64,000 nucleotides of DNA from Tahibacter aquaticus (GCF_004363655.1 NZ_SNZH01000012.1:62001-126000); one strand, 5' to 3'; counted from the first letter of the stretch, positions 35,176 through 47,006 are shown. Numbers and translations are program-made. Notes: generated by a model not told the origin, from the sequence alone.

Positions 35176-37620
35176 CTACATTTCTGCACCGGCGAAATCG
35201 AATTCGAAATCGCGCAGCCAGTCGCAGACCACGGCGCCGTTGGCATAGTGCGCACCGCTGCGCAGCAGTTCGCTGAAATCGCCCATGTCGGCCACGCCAG
35301 TGGCGATGACGATCTTGCCCAGCGCACGCACCGTGGCGAAGCGCGAGGCCACGCCGGCCCAGGGCGAATGCTTGTCGCTGCCACCAGCCGGGCGTTCGAA
35401 GCGCACGACGCTGAACGCCGCATGCGTCAACCAGCGCTGGGCACGTTCCGACTCGTCGTCAGCGCGCAGGCAGAAGCGCGCACCGACCCGCTGCAAGGCT
35501 TCGATCGCAGCGTCGCCGGGCAGTTGCTCGCACAGGTCGGCGATGGAGAACTCCAGCGCCACCGCCGCCGCCGGCACACCCTGGGTGCGCAGCTCGGTCG
35601 CCAGCCACGGCGCGAACGCCGGGTCCAGCAGCGACTCGGCGGTCAGCGGCAGGAACAGGCGCAGCTCGCCCAGCTCTTCCTGGTGCGCATGCAGCTGGCG
35701 CAGGGCCAGCCGCACGATGCGCTTGTCCACCTGGCTGGCCAGGCCCAGGTCGCGCGCCAGCGGCAGGTATTCGTCGGCGGAAATCAGAATGCCGTGCGAA
35801 CTGCGCGGCGGCTTGAGCTGCATGCGCGCCAGATATTGGTGGCCGAGATTGCCCGCCAGTGCTACCAGCGGCTGGTATTCGAGCACGGAATTGCTCGGAT
35901 CGGCGGGCGTACGCAGGATGGCGCGCACCAGGCGCACGCGCGGGTCTTCGCTGGCGACGTTCGGATCGCGCAGGTCCAGTGCGATGCCGTTGCCGCCGTT
36001 GCCCTGCACTTGCAAAGCCTGCTGGCGCACGCGCCGGATCAGGCTTTCGGCGCGCTCCGCCGGCCCGCTGATGCGCTGTGCCGCCAGGCTGAAACCCAGC
36101 CGCAGCGGATCGTCGGCCGACAGCCATGTCCGCGCAGCCAGGCGCTGGCGCGCCTGTTCCAGCGCTTCGCGCAAAGCCAGCTCGTCGTGGCGCTGGGCCA
36201 GCGCCAGGAATGCATATTCGCCGTAGGCACAGAGCGGCCGCGCAAACGGCAATTCCGCCGCAATGGCCGAGGCCAGCTGCTGGCCCAGGGTGCCGGCCGT
36301 GACGAAGCCTATGCGTTCGCGTACCGATTCGATCTCGTCCACGCCGATAAACACCAGCGCCGCGCAGGCTTCGCTGCCGGCCTCCGCCAGGTTCTGCAAT
36401 TCCTGCAGAAAAACATCGCGGCCCGACAAGGTGCCGCGCCGTTCGCCCCGGGCCGAGCCCTCGCTCGCGCTGAGCGTTCGCGCACGGCGCACGCGGCTTT
36501 CCACTGTCATGAGCAGATGGCGCGGCTTCACCGGCTTGGTCAGGAAATCGTCGCCGCCCATGGAAATGGCGTCGAAGCGCCGGTCCAGGTCCTGCTCGCC
36601 GGAGAGGAATACCACCGGCAGGAAGGCGCAGCCAGGTTCGGTGCGGATGGTCTGGGCGACTTCGATGCCGTTGCCGTCGGGCAGATAGAAATCCAGCAGC
36701 ACCAGGTCGGGATGGAAGGCGTGCAGTGACTCGATCACGCCAGCGGCGTTGGCGCAGACCTCGGTGACGATGCCGCGATGGTGCAGCACCGATTCGCAGA
36801 ACTTGGCCTGGGCCGGATCGTCTTCCACCACCAGCACGCGGTAGCCCAGGCTGCGGCGCTGCTCCAGCATCTCTTCGATACGCGCCAGGATCGCCACTGC
36901 GTCACGCGTGGACACGACCGCATCGGCACCGGCACGCTGGGCATACAGCACCCGCGCCAGATCTCCGCCTTCGGACAGCACCAGGCAGACCGGCGGATCG
37001 CTGCGGTCGCGTGCCCGCGCGAACGCTTCCAGCACGCCATGCAGCTGCGGCACGAAGGCATCGTCGATCACCAGCACATCGGGCGCGCTTTCGCTCATCG
37101 CCAGTATCAGCGGCGCAATGTCTTCGAACGGACGCACCAGGAAACGCTGCGCCCCCAGCGTCGGCGCCAGCGCCTCAATGCTGCGCGCAGCACTGGACAG
37201 GTAATGCACCAGTCCGCGCGCATGGCTGGCCGCGGCGCGCTTGGCCGCACGCGGCGCCGGCCGCTCGGCGGCGGTAGTGGCGGGCCGGCCGAGGTTGTCG
37301 ACCATGCCGGCCAGTGCCTGGCGCTGCGCGCTGCTGGGAATCACCCCATTTTCGACAAAGGAACAGAGGAACACGATCAGTTCCAGCGTCAGCGCGGCAA
37401 TCTCGCCGAGATCCTGCGCGTCGGCTTCGGCGTTGATCTTCTCCAGCTCCTCGTGCAGCAGGCTGGCCTTGGCGCCGTCCCAGCCGCCGCCGAGGTTTTC
37501 GCGCCAGCCGCCGACAAAAGTATCCAGGCGCTGCCGCAGTGCGCGTTCGCCGGCCGGCACCTGATTCGCCTCGGCCACGCTCGTGGTTGCTGCCATTTTC
37601 GTTATGACCCCTGATGTCAT
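35176..37620 (-). CDS. Multi-domain response regulator with degenerate GGDEF and EAL domains
   Basis: 814 residues. Residues 25-150 are helical without a named family. An REC-like domain without the full acidic pocket is at about 158-252, and a complete REC domain at about 260-378 has Asp267/Asp268, phospho-acceptor Asp310 (LVLLDFYLPDGNG) and Lys362. The GGDEF-like domain (about 395-545) has YGEYA at 466-470 in place of GGDEF. The EAL-like domain (about 560-814) has EYQPL at 581 where the EAL motif should be. It therefore probably binds c-di-GMP or works by protein contacts rather than catalysis, as FimX does. An in-frame ATG at 37596 is an alternative start. Confidence 0.85.
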   Translation of the reverse strand: MTSGVITKMAATTSVAEANQVPAGERALRQRLDTFVGGWRENLGGGWDGAKASLLHEELEKINAEADAQDLGEIAALTLELIVFLCSFVENGVIPSSAQRQALAGMVDNLGRPATTAAERPAPRAAKRAAASHARGLVHYLSSAARSIEALAPTLGAQRFLVRPFEDIAPLILAMSESAPDVLVIDDAFVPQLHGVLEAFARARDRSDPPVCLVLSEGGDLARVLYAQRAGADAVVSTRDAVAILARIEEMLEQRRSLGYRVLVVEDDPAQAKFCESVLHHRGIVTEVCANAAGVIESLHAFHPDLVLLDFYLPDGNGIEVAQTIRTEPGCAFLPVVFLSGEQDLDRRFDAISMGGDDFLTKPVKPRHLLMTVESRVRRARTLSASEGSARGERRGTLSGRDVFLQELQNLAEAGSEACAALVFIGVDEIESVRERIGFVTAGTLGQQLASAIAAELPFARPLCAYGEYAFLALAQRHDELALREALEQARQRLAARTWLSADDPLRLGFSLAAQRISGPAERAESLIRRVRQQALQVQGNGGNGIALDLRDPNVASEDPRVRLVRAILRTPADPSNSVLEYQPLVALAGNLGHQYLARMQLKPPRSSHGILISADEYLPLARDLGLASQVDKRIVRLALRQLHAHQEELGELRLFLPLTAESLLDPAFAPWLATELRTQGVPAAAVALEFSIADLCEQLPGDAAIEALQRVGARFCLRADDESERAQRWLTHAAFSVVRFERPAGGSDKHSPWAGVASRFATVRALGKIVIATGVADMGDFSELLRSGAHYANGAVVCDWLRDFEFDFAGAEM

Positions 37621-37784
37621 GTCCCACTATAACCAGTGCGGTGGCGTATCTGCAGCCTGGTTACCGCTTGGCACAAACCGGCCGGGCCGCTGCGGGCACG
37701 GCAGTGCGCGCCGTTGCCGCAACCGGCGGGCGCACCTACACTGCCGGCCCGTCCGGCCCGGTGCCGGCACTGCTGCCTGGACCG

Positions 37785-39137
37785 ATGTCCGAAGACCGCG
37801 TCGAGTATTCCCTGGGCCGCGACGTGTTGACGCCTTCGCAGCTGACCCGGCGCGCGCGCGATCTGCTCGAAGACGAATTCGGCCTGATCTGGCTGGCCGG
37901 CGAGCTGTCCAACTTCGCCCGCCCCGCCTCGGGCCATCTGTATTTCAGTCTCAAGGACGGCGGCGCCCAGGTGCGCTGCGCCATGTTCAAGCCCAAGAGC
38001 AGCCTGCTGCGCTTCCGCCCTGCCGACGGCATGCAGGTGCTGGCGCGGGCACGTGTGTCGCTGTACGAAGCGCGCGGTGAATTCCAGCTCATCGTCGAAC
38101 ACCTGGAAGAAGCCGGCGAAGGCGCGCTGCAGCGCGAGTTCGAACGGCTCAAGGCATTGCTGGCGGCGCAAGGCCTGTTCGCCAGCGAGCGCAAGCGGCC
38201 GCTGCCATCGCACCCGCGCCGTCTCGCCGTGATCACTTCGGCCTCGGGCGCGGCCGTGCGCGACGTGCTCAGCGTGCTCGGCCGGCGCTATCCGCTGCTG
38301 CAGGTCGACGTCGTGCCCGTGCCGGTACAAGGCAAGGAAGCGCCGCCGGCCATCGTGCTGGCGCTCAAGCGCGTTGCTGCGGCGGCGCGCCATGACGTGA
38401 TCCTGCTCACTCGCGGCGGTGGCTCCATCGAAGACCTGTGGGCCTTCAACGACGAAGCCGTGGCCCGCGCCATCCATGCCAGTGCGATACCGGTGGTCTC
38501 GGCCATCGGCCACGAAATCGACTTCACCATCGCCGACTTCGTCGCCGATCTGCGCGCGCCGACTCCGTCGGCCGCGGCGGAACTGCTGGTACCCGATGCG
38601 CTGGAAATCCGCCGCGCGCTGGAACAGCGCGCAGGCCGGCTGCAACTGCTGCTGCAGCGGCGTCTGCAGCGGCACCAGCAGCAGCTCGATCGCCTGCTGG
38701 CCCAGTTGCAGGCACGCAGTCCTGCCGCGCGTCTGCAACTGGGCCGCAGCCGGCTCGACGGCCTGCAGCTACGCCTGGCCCACGCGCTGGCGCGCAGCCA
38801 GCAGCGCACCCGTTCGCGCCTGGACACGCTGCAGGCAGGCCTGTTGCGCCAGCATCCACGGGAACGCCTGCAGCGCCTGCGCCTGGCACTGGCCAACCGG
38901 CAGCAATTGCTGCAGAGCAGCCTGCGCGCCCGGCTGGATGCGCGCCAGGGCCAGCTGGCGCAGCTGGCGCGTGCACTGCATGCGATCAGCCCGCTGGCGG
39001 TACTCGGTCGCGGCTATGCCCTGCTGCAGGATCCGGCCAGCGGCCGCATCGTGCGTACGCCGTCCGATACGACAGCCGGCCAGCTGCTGCGCGCCCGTCT
39101 CGCCGACGGCGAACTGAACGTCCGCGTCGAAGGCTGA
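37785..39137 (+). CDS. xseA: Exodeoxyribonuclease VII large subunit
   Basis: 450 residues from the ATG at 37785 (MSEDRVEYSLGRDVLTPSQL). An N-terminal OB-fold (about 20-115, FGLIWLAGELSNFARPASGHLYFSLKD) is followed by the catalytic domain with the conserved RRLAVITSASGAAVRDVL, ILLTRGGGSIEDLWAFNDEAVARAI and SAIGHEIDFTIADFVADLRAPTPSAAAE strings. A long Gln/Arg/Leu coiled coil and a C-terminal strand (LAVLGRGYALLQD) complete it. With XseB it degrades single-stranded DNA to oligonucleotides. It is divergent from the response-regulator gene. Confidence 0.96.
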   Translation: MSEDRVEYSLGRDVLTPSQLTRRARDLLEDEFGLIWLAGELSNFARPASGHLYFSLKDGGAQVRCAMFKPKSSLLRFRPADGMQVLARARVSLYEARGEFQLIVEHLEEAGEGALQREFERLKALLAAQGLFASERKRPLPSHPRRLAVITSASGAAVRDVLSVLGRRYPLLQVDVVPVPVQGKEAPPAIVLALKRVAAAARHDVILLTRGGGSIEDLWAFNDEAVARAIHASAIPVVSAIGHEIDFTIADFVADLRAPTPSAAAELLVPDALEIRRALEQRAGRLQLLLQRRLQRHQQQLDRLLAQLQARSPAARLQLGRSRLDGLQLRLAHALARSQQRTRSRLDTLQAGLLRQHPRERLQRLRLALANRQQLLQSSLRARLDARQGQLAQLARALHAISPLAVLGRGYALLQDPASGRIVRTPSDTTAGQLLRARLADGELNVRVEG

Positions 39138-39255
39138 AGCCGACGCAATTCATCGCAGGGCGCCAGCGGCGAACAGCACCGCGGTATCGCCAGGGCACGC
39201 ATTGACCGCTATCGGGGCGGGGCACAGAATCGCCCCTCCACCGAAGGAGCGGGCG

Positions 39256-40896
<1,641 letters not shown>

Positions 40897-40963
40897 TTCC
40901 GCCGTCTGTTCGGGCCGGCCAGGCAACCTGGCCGGCTTGGTAGCGCCCCTGCAGGAGACCGCC

Positions 40964-42397
40964 GTGCTCGCCGAAACCTATCCGTATTACTTGGCCAACA
41001 AGGCCGTCGCCGCCAATACCGATCTGGAAGTCACCGACAAATTCAGCGGCAAGGTCGCCACGCGCGTCGCCCTGGCCGATGCCAAGGCCATCGACGCGGC
41101 GATTGCCGCGGCGGTACAGGCACAGGAACCGCTGCGGCGTTTCGCGCCCTACCAGCGCCAGGCGGTGCTGGAGCATTGCATTCAGCGCTTTCGCGAACGT
41201 GCCGAGGAAATGGCCGTGGCGCTGTGCATCGAAGCCGGCAAGCCGATCAAGGATTCCCGCGGCGAAGTGGCCCGCCTGATCGATACCTTCAAAGTGGCTG
41301 CGGAAGAATCGCTGCGCATCGACGGCGAGACCATCAATCTGGAAATCTCCGCACGGGCGCGCGGCTATCGCGGTTTTTCCAAGCGCGTGCCGATCGGGCC
41401 CTGCTCGTTCATCTCGCCGTTCAATTTCCCGCTCAACCTGGCGGCACACAAGGTGGCGCCGGCCATCGCCGCAGGCTGCCCCTTCGTGCTGAAGCCGGCC
41501 AGCCGCACGCCCATCGGCGCGCTGATCATCGGCGAAGTGCTGGCCGAAACCGACCTGCCTGCCGGCGCTTTCTCTATCCTGCCGGCGCACCGCGACGGCG
41601 CCGACCTGTTCACCACCGACGAGCGCTTCAAGCTGCTGTCATTCACTGGCTCGCCCGGCGTGGGCTGGGATCTGAAGGCGCGCGCAGGCAAGAAGAAAGT
41701 CGTGCTGGAGCTTGGCGGCAACGCCGCCTGCATCGTCGATGCAGACCAGCGCGACCGCCTCGACTTCGTCGTCGAGCGCCTGGTATTCGGTGCGTTCTAC
41801 CAATCGGGACAAAGCTGCATCAGCGTGCAGCGCATCCTCGCCCATGACGATCTCTACGACGAACTGCGCGATCGCCTGGTGGCCAAGGTCAAGTCGCTCA
41901 AGAGCGGCGACCCGCGCGCCGAAGATACCTTCATCGGACCGATGATCGACGTGAAGGAAGCGCAGCGGCTGCAGGGCTGGATCGACGAGGCGGTCAAGGC
42001 CGGCGCCCGGCTGCTCTGCGGCGGCAGCCGCGACGGCGCCATGCTGCAGCCGGCCGTGCTGGAAAATGTCGACGCGAAGCAGTCGGTATCGTGCATGGAA
42101 GCCTTCGGCCCGGTCGTGCTGCTGCAGCGCTGGAACGATTTCGACGCCGCGCTGGCCTCGGTCAACGACAGCGATTTCGGCCTGCAGGCCGGGCTTTTCA
42201 GCTACGACCTGCGCAAGACCCTGCGCGCCTGGGACGTGCTCGAAGTCGGCGGCGTCATCGTCGGCGACGTGCCGAGCTTCCGCGTCGACAACATGCCTTA
42301 CGGCGGCGTGAAGGACTCGGGCCTGGGCCGCGAAGGCATACGCTATGCGATCGAAGACATGACGGAACTGCGCCTGCTCGTGGTACGTGACGCCTGA
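40964..42397 (+). CDS. NAD(P)-dependent aldehyde dehydrogenase
   Basis: 477 residues from a GTG at 40964, chosen because AGGAG lies six bases before it; the frame is open further upstream. Family landmarks are PFNFPLNLAAHKVAPAIAAG (cofactor loop), the FTGSPGVG turn, the general base Glu in LELGGNAA, the catalytic Cys in GQSCISVQR, and the late DMPYGGVKDSGLGREGIRYAIEDM-type sequence. The class is the non-acylating semialdehyde/glyceraldehyde dehydrogenase group. It follows the acetolactate synthase by 67 bases and is probably co-transcribed. Substrate unknown. Confidence 0.9.
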   Translation: MLAETYPYYLANKAVAANTDLEVTDKFSGKVATRVALADAKAIDAAIAAAVQAQEPLRRFAPYQRQAVLEHCIQRFRERAEEMAVALCIEAGKPIKDSRGEVARLIDTFKVAAEESLRIDGETINLEISARARGYRGFSKRVPIGPCSFISPFNFPLNLAAHKVAPAIAAGCPFVLKPASRTPIGALIIGEVLAETDLPAGAFSILPAHRDGADLFTTDERFKLLSFTGSPGVGWDLKARAGKKKVVLELGGNAACIVDADQRDRLDFVVERLVFGAFYQSGQSCISVQRILAHDDLYDELRDRLVAKVKSLKSGDPRAEDTFIGPMIDVKEAQRLQGWIDEAVKAGARLLCGGSRDGAMLQPAVLENVDAKQSVSCMEAFGPVVLLQRWNDFDAALASVNDSDFGLQAGLFSYDLRKTLRAWDVLEVGGVIVGDVPSFRVDNMPYGGVKDSGLGREGIRYAIEDMTELRLLVVRDA

Positions 42398-42412
42398 GCC
42401 GCGCATGGCGAC

Positions 42413-42487
42413 GGTGCAATTCGCTGCGCTCATCGCCCCCTTCCCACGCACACCTCGCAGGGCGCGATGAGCGCAGCGGATTGCGCC
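42413..42487. repeat. Head-to-head pair of REP-like elements
   Basis: Copy one (42413-42439) reads GGTGCAATTCGCTGCGCTCA then TCGCCCC. Copy two (42460-42487) is its inverse with a few changes, starting GGGCGCGATGAGCG and ending GGATTGCGCC. The 20-base spacer gives the whole pair a large stem-loop. It sits 15 bases after the aldehyde dehydrogenase stop, a typical site for REP pairs, where it may protect mRNA or stop transcription. Confidence 0.75.
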
Positions 42488-42676
42488 GCCGGTGCCAGCC
42501 CTTGCGTAGCCGCCGCCACGTGCGCCACCGCGGCTGGCCATTGCGATACCAGCTACGATCGCTCGGCACCTGGCGGGAAAACCGCGGCCGGACCGGCATT
42601 CCATGCAGCCGGTCACGACCGGTCGCGGCCACGGTGGCTATTGTGCGTGCTAGCCCGCGAATCACGGAACCCCGCC

Positions 42677-43960
42677 ATGCGCCGCCTGATCCTGCTTGCC
42701 CTTGCCGCCGCCACTTCCGGCGCCGCGCAGGCGCAAACGCCCGCTTTTCCGTTTCCGCAACATGTGCACTATGCAGCCGGTAGCATCAGGCCCAGTCACC
42801 GCAGCCAGGCCCAGCTGGACCAGGACGTGCGCGATGCCTATGCGCGCTGGAAGACAGCGTACTTGCGCGCCGCCGGCACCGACGGCAGCGGCAATCCACG
42901 TTACCGCGTGCTGTGCAATACCGACGGCAACGGCAATACCGTGTCGGAAGGACAAGGCTACGGTCTGGTCATCGTCAGCCTGATGGCCGGCAGCGAAGCC
43001 GATGCGGCAACGATAGCGGCCGGGCTGTGGCGCTATGTCGACGCGCACCGCAGCGGCATCGACAATCGCCTGATGAGCTGGAATATCAGCGCCGCCGGCC
43101 AGGCCCAGCAAGGCAATGACAGCGCCTTCGACGGGGACAACGATATTGCGCTGGGCCTGCTGCTGGCGGCGAAGCAATGGCCCAGCGGCGCTGCCATCGA
43201 TTTCCGCGCCAAGGCGCTGGACATGCTGGCCGGCCAGGCAGCTTCGGTGATGGGCCCGGCTTCGCACCTGCCGCTGCTGGGCGACTGGGTGTCGCCCGAC
43301 GACGCCACCTACAACCAGTACAGCGTGCGCCCGTCGGATTTCATGCCGGCGCATTTCTATAATTTTGCCGCCGCACACACGGTTCCGATCTGGCAACAGG
43401 CCGTCGCCGCGACGACGGCGGCAGTGGAACACCTGCAGACCACTTATGCGCCGGCAACCGGACTGCTGCCGGATTTCACCGTGCGCGAAAGCGCCGGCTC
43501 CAGCCAGCTGAAGCCGGCGGCCGCGAATTTCCTCGAAGGGCCGCACGACGGCCACTACAACTACAACGCCGGCCGCGTGCCCTGGCGCCTGGCCACGCAC
43601 GCACTGCTGCACGACGACGCCAATGCCGCGCGCCAGGCCCGGCGCATCTCGCTATGGGCGGCCAGTTCCAGCGGCGGCGTGGCGACGAATATCCGGCCAG
43701 GCTATCTGCTCGACGGCACGCCGATCGCGACCAACTACTTCAGCAGCTTCTTTGCCGCGCCTATCGGCGTGGCAGCGATGGTGACGCCGTCGCAGCAGAG
43801 CTGGCTCAACGCGGTCTACGAGAGCGTGCGTACGCGCCAGGAAGGCTATTACGAAGACAGCGTGGCCTTGCTGGCCTTGATGACCATGGCCGGAACCTAC
43901 TGGGATCCGATCGCGATCGATCGCATTTTCGCCGACGGCGTGCAACGCATTACGCCCTGA
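42677..43960 (+). CDS. Secreted glycoside hydrolase family 8 (endoglucanase-like)
   Basis: 427 residues from the ATG at 42677; the open frame upstream runs through the repeat and is not coding. A signal peptide (1-20, GAAQA|QT) is followed by the (alpha/alpha)6 domain. The GH8 catalytic acid Glu91 lies in TVSEGQGYGLVIV, and the signature DSAFDGDNDIALGLLLA contains Asp152 and Asp154. Family members cleave beta-1,4-glucan, chitosan, lichenan or xylan, or act in cellulose synthesis operons. No cellulose synthase gene is near, so a secreted polysaccharide-degrading role is more likely. Confidence 0.92.
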   Translation: MRRLILLALAAATSGAAQAQTPAFPFPQHVHYAAGSIRPSHRSQAQLDQDVRDAYARWKTAYLRAAGTDGSGNPRYRVLCNTDGNGNTVSEGQGYGLVIVSLMAGSEADAATIAAGLWRYVDAHRSGIDNRLMSWNISAAGQAQQGNDSAFDGDNDIALGLLLAAKQWPSGAAIDFRAKALDMLAGQAASVMGPASHLPLLGDWVSPDDATYNQYSVRPSDFMPAHFYNFAAAHTVPIWQQAVAATTAAVEHLQTTYAPATGLLPDFTVRESAGSSQLKPAAANFLEGPHDGHYNYNAGRVPWRLATHALLHDDANAARQARRISLWAASSSGGVATNIRPGYLLDGTPIATNYFSSFFAAPIGVAAMVTPSQQSWLNAVYESVRTRQEGYYEDSVALLALMTMAGTYWDPIAIDRIFADGVQRITP

Positions 43961-43991
43961 GGCGTAGCAGTCGCGGCGCCGTCGAACGGAT

Positions 43992-44249
43992 TCAGGCGCC
44001 GTCGGCCGAGTTGCCGCTGGCAGCGGCGACGACGTTGCTGAGCGCCGCGGCAGCGGCGCGATCGGCAGCATCGGGTACGACGACAATGGTCGGCAAGGTG
44101 ACGATGCCGCTGTCGTGCGGCGTGCCCGCGCCCGGCTGCGGCAGCGACGGCGTGAACAGCCCGATCACCGCGAAACCGAAAGCAGCGGCACAGGTGGCCG
44201 CGAACTTGGACGGCAAGGTGGAAGAAGACAGGACGTTATAGTTAGACAT
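43992..44249 (-). CDS. Small hypothetical protein with one membrane span
   Basis: 85 residues. The start is supported by CTGGAG ahead of the ATG at 44249. A polar N-terminus (SNYNVLSSSTLPSK) precedes one hydrophobic segment (FAATCAAAFGFAVIGLF), a Pro/Gly-rich stretch containing VTLPTIVVVP, and an Ala/Asp-rich tail. No family is recognised. The hydrophobic stretch could be an uncleaved signal anchor, leaving the C-terminus outside. It is convergent with the GH8 gene. Confidence 0.6.
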   Translation of the reverse strand: MSNYNVLSSSTLPSKFAATCAAAFGFAVIGLFTPSLPQPGAGTPHDSGIVTLPTIVVVPDAADRAAAAALSNVVAAASGNSADGA

Positions 44250-44598
44250 GGCGATACTCCAGGGGGACGTGTGTTGCGCTTGCCCTCACTTGGATGAGCA
44301 TCGATAGCAAACGGTTGCGTTGCGGCGACCCAACTCATGGCATACATCGCACTGCTCGGCGCACGCGGCGCAGCGCCCATGACCTTCGGCCTACATGCGT
44401 TGACGGCAGGCCGGCGGCGATGCCCGAATCGCGCAAACGGCGCCAGGACTGCACGCCAGGGATTGCTGCTAGTCGTAGGGTGCAATGAGCGCAGCGAATT
44501 GCACCATCGCGGTCTGCGGCTTGCCGCGCCGCACGGGATCTCGCGGCGCAATTCGCGTTCGTTCATCGCGCCCTACGGGTGCACGCATGGCTTGCCGT
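44250..44598. other. Intergenic region with REP-like pair downstream of proA
   Basis: 349 bases between the 85-residue gene and the proA stop. Apart from the REP-like pair at 44479-44576 I see no gene. The candidate ORFs run through the repeats and are rejected. Confidence 0.55.
44479..44576. repeat. Inverted pair of REP-like elements
   Basis: Copy one (44479-44505) begins GGTGCAATGAGCG and ends GCGAATTGCACC, preceded by GTAG. Copy two (44545-44571, then CCTAC) is in reverse orientation, beginning GGCGCAATTCGCG. The 39-base spacer is longer than in the pair at 42413-42487. Downstream of the proA stop it may act on the long arg-pro transcript. Confidence 0.72.
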
Positions 44599-45855
44599 TC
44601 AGGCGGGATGCCTGACCTGCCCTTCCCCTCGCACCACGTAGCGCTCGATCGTCAGCGATTCCGCGCCCATGGGCCCATAGGCGTGCAGTCGCGTGGTGGA
44701 GATGCCGATCTCCGCGCCCAGGCCCAGCTCGCCGCCGTCGCTGAAGCGCGACGAGGCATTGATCATGATCACAGCCGAGCGCAAGGCCTGGGTAAAGCGC
44801 CGCGCATTACCTTCGTCGCGCGTGGCGATGACTTCGGTGTGATCGGAACCGTAGCGGCGGATATGCGCGATGGCCTCCTCCACATCGGCGACGACGCACA
44901 CGGCGATGACGAGGTCGAGGAACTCTGCCGCGTAGTCGTCCTCGCTGGCCGGCGCGAGGCCGGCGACGATGGCACGGCTTCGTTCGCAGCCGCGCATCTC
45001 GACGCCGCGCGCGTGCAGCGCTGCGGCAGCCGCGGGCAGGAACTGCGCCGCCGCAGCTTCATGCACCAGCAGCGTTTCCAGCGCATTGCACACGCCGGGC
45101 CGCGTGGTCTTGCCGTCGATCAGCAGGCGCAGTGCGAGTTCGGGGTCGGCGCTCGCATCGACAAACAGATGGCAGACACCTTTGTAATGCTTGATCAGCG
45201 GCACGCGCGCATGCTCGGCAACGAAACGGATCAGGCCTTCGCCGCCACGAGGAATGGCCAGATCGACAATATCGGTGAGCTGCAGCAATTCGATCATGCT
45301 TTCCCGGCGCGTATCTGCCAGCACGCTGACCGCTGCTGCCGGCACGCCGCAGGCTTCCAGGCCCTCGCCTATCGCCTGCGCGATCGCGCGATTGGACTGC
45401 TGCGCCTCGGAGCCGCCACGCAGGATGACGGCATTGCCGGCCTTGAGGCATAGCGCCGCCGCGTCGGCGGTCACGTTGGGCCTGGCCTCATAGATCATCG
45501 CGATCAGGCCGAGCGGAACGCGCACGCGCTCGATCAGCAAACCGTTGGGGCGCTGTTCGCGCCGCGTCACCTGGCCGACCGGATCGGGCAAGGCGATGAC
45601 CGTGCGCATGCCCAGCACCATGTCCTGCACACGTTTGCTGTCCAGGCGCAGGCGGTCGAGCATCGCGCCGGAAATGCCGCGCTCCTGCGCCGCGGCCATG
45701 TCCTGCGCATTGGCCGCAAGGATCGAATCCTGCGCGGCAGCAATGCTCGCCGCGATGGCTTCGAGCAGGCTGTTGCGCGCCGCCGTGTCCATTTCCGCCA
45801 GCTGCTGCGCCGCCACGCGCGCGGCCAATGCCTGTTCCTTCACGCCGATGCTCAA
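44599..45855 (-). CDS. proA: Glutamate-5-semialdehyde dehydrogenase (gamma-glutamyl phosphate reductase)
   Basis: 418 residues. It reduces gamma-glutamyl phosphate to glutamate semialdehyde in proline synthesis. Landmarks are the [23 protein letters not shown] opening of the cofactor domain, [11 protein letters not shown], the catalytic Cys in [11 protein letters not shown] and [22 protein letters not shown]. The start is an unusual TTG at 45855 overlapping the proB stop (TTGA). AGGAG lies seven bases upstream and supports it, and no ATG is available. It is the last gene of the arg-pro operon. Confidence 0.95.
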   Translation of the reverse strand: MSIGVKEQALAARVAAQQLAEMDTAARNSLLEAIAASIAAAQDSILAANAQDMAAAQERGISGAMLDRLRLDSKRVQDMVLGMRTVIALPDPVGQVTRREQRPNGLLIERVRVPLGLIAMIYEARPNVTADAAALCLKAGNAVILRGGSEAQQSNRAIAQAIGEGLEACGVPAAAVSVLADTRRESMIELLQLTDIVDLAIPRGGEGLIRFVAEHARVPLIKHYKGVCHLFVDASADPELALRLLIDGKTTRPGVCNALETLLVHEAAAAQFLPAAAAALHARGVEMRGCERSRAIVAGLAPASEDDYAAEFLDLVIAVCVVADVEEAIAHIRRYGSDHTEVIATRDEGNARRFTQALRSAVIMINASSRFSDGGELGLGAEIGISTTRLHAYGPMGAESLTIERYVVRGEGQVRHPA

Positions 45856-47006
45856 GGGTTCGCTCCTGCGGTGGCGACCAGATCGTCGCGGTGTACGACG
45901 GTTTCGCCGTAGCTGTAGCCGAGCAGTCCTTCGATCTCGGCCGATTTGCGTCCGGCAATGCGGCGCACTTCGCCGGCGGCGTACTGGCTGATGCCGCGGG
46001 CGATGCTCGATGCCTGCTCATTGAGCATTGTCTCGATTTCCACCATGTCGCCCCGGGCGAATTCGCCCGAGACACCGACAATGCCGCCGGGCAGCAGCGA
46101 GGCGCCGCCGCTTTGCAAGGCCCTGGCCGCACCTGCGTCGACGCGAATGCGTCCACCTGCCAGCGGCGCATGCCTGAGCCAGTATTTGCGCGCATGCAGG
46201 CGGGTTTCGCCGGCACGGAAGCGCGTACCGCGCAGGCGATCGGCGGCGAGCAGGCGCATGGCCTGCGCATCGGTGCCGTTGAACAGCACCGTGCCTATGC
46301 CTGCGGTGGCGGCCTTGGTCGCCGCTTCGAGCTTGGTCAGCATGCCGCCGGTACCGACGCTGCTGCCGGCGCCGCCCGCCATGGCCAGTACCTGCGGCGT
46401 CACTGCGGCCACGTCGTCGATGGCCTGCGCGGCCGGGTCGCTGCGCGGATTGGCTGAGTACAGGCCGTCGATGTCGGTGGCGATGAGCAGCAGGTCGGCA
46501 TCGACCAGGGCAGCAACGATGGCAGCGAGATTGTCGTTGTCGCCGAGCTTGAGCTCGTCCACGGCAACGGTGTCGTTTTCGTTCACCACCGGCAAGGCGC
46601 CAAGACTGAGCAGCTCGCGCAAGGTCGCCCGCGCATTCAGGTAGCGGCGACGATTGCGCAGGTCGTCGTGGGTCAGCAGCACTTGCGCCACGGGACGGTC
46701 GAAAAAACGCTGCCACAGCGCAACGACCGTGGTCTGGCCTATCGCCGCCAGCGCCTGGCGCGCAGCCAGGCCATGCGCGGCTTCGGGCTGCGCGCGCACC
46801 AGCGCGCGGCCGGCAGCGACCGCACCGGAAGAGACCAGCACCACTTCGCGCCCTGCCCTGTGGCTGGACGCGATGAATTCGGCCAGGCCCAGCGCATGGC
46901 GCGTGCTCAGGCCGCCGCCGTTGGCGGCGAGCAGACTGCTGCCGACCTTGAGCACGGCGCGGCGCCAGCGCGGCAGTTCCTGTTCGCTATGGCGGCTGGT
47001 GCTCAT
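45852..47006 (-). CDS. proB: Glutamate 5-kinase
   Basis: 384 residues, the standard length with a PUA domain. The amino-acid kinase domain (about 15-265) shows [45 protein letters not shown] and [15 protein letters not shown]. The C-terminal PUA domain (about 280-370) contains [20 protein letters not shown]. It makes gamma-glutamyl phosphate, the first step of proline synthesis, and is classically inhibited by proline. The start overlaps the argH stop by four bases (ATGA), tying proline genes to the arginine operon. Confidence 0.95.
   Translation of the reverse strand: MSTSRHSEQELPRWRRAVLKVGSSLLAANGGGLSTRHALGLAEFIASSHRAGREVVLVSSGAVAAGRALVRAQPEAAHGLAARQALAAIGQTTVVALWQRFFDRPVAQVLLTHDDLRNRRRYLNARATLRELLSLGALPVVNENDTVAVDELKLGDNDNLAAIVAALVDADLLLIATDIDGLYSANPRSDPAAQAIDDVAAVTPQVLAMAGGAGSSVGTGGMLTKLEAATKAATAGIGTVLFNGTDAQAMRLLAADRLRGTRFRAGETRLHARKYWLRHAPLAGGRIRVDAGAARALQSGGASLLPGGIVGVSGEFARGDMVEIETMLNEQASSIARGISQYAAGEVRRIAGRKSAEIEGLLGYSYGETVVHRDDLVATAGANP

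Noticed and set aside
33583-36729. Very long plus-strand ORF (1048 codons) over the cardiolipin synthase and response-regulator genes
   Set aside because: It is the antisense/alternate frame of two well-supported genes, with Arg/Gly/Gln-rich composition and no domain.
44294-44615. Plus-strand ORFs downstream of proA
   Set aside because: They run through the inverted REP-like pair and show no protein-like composition.
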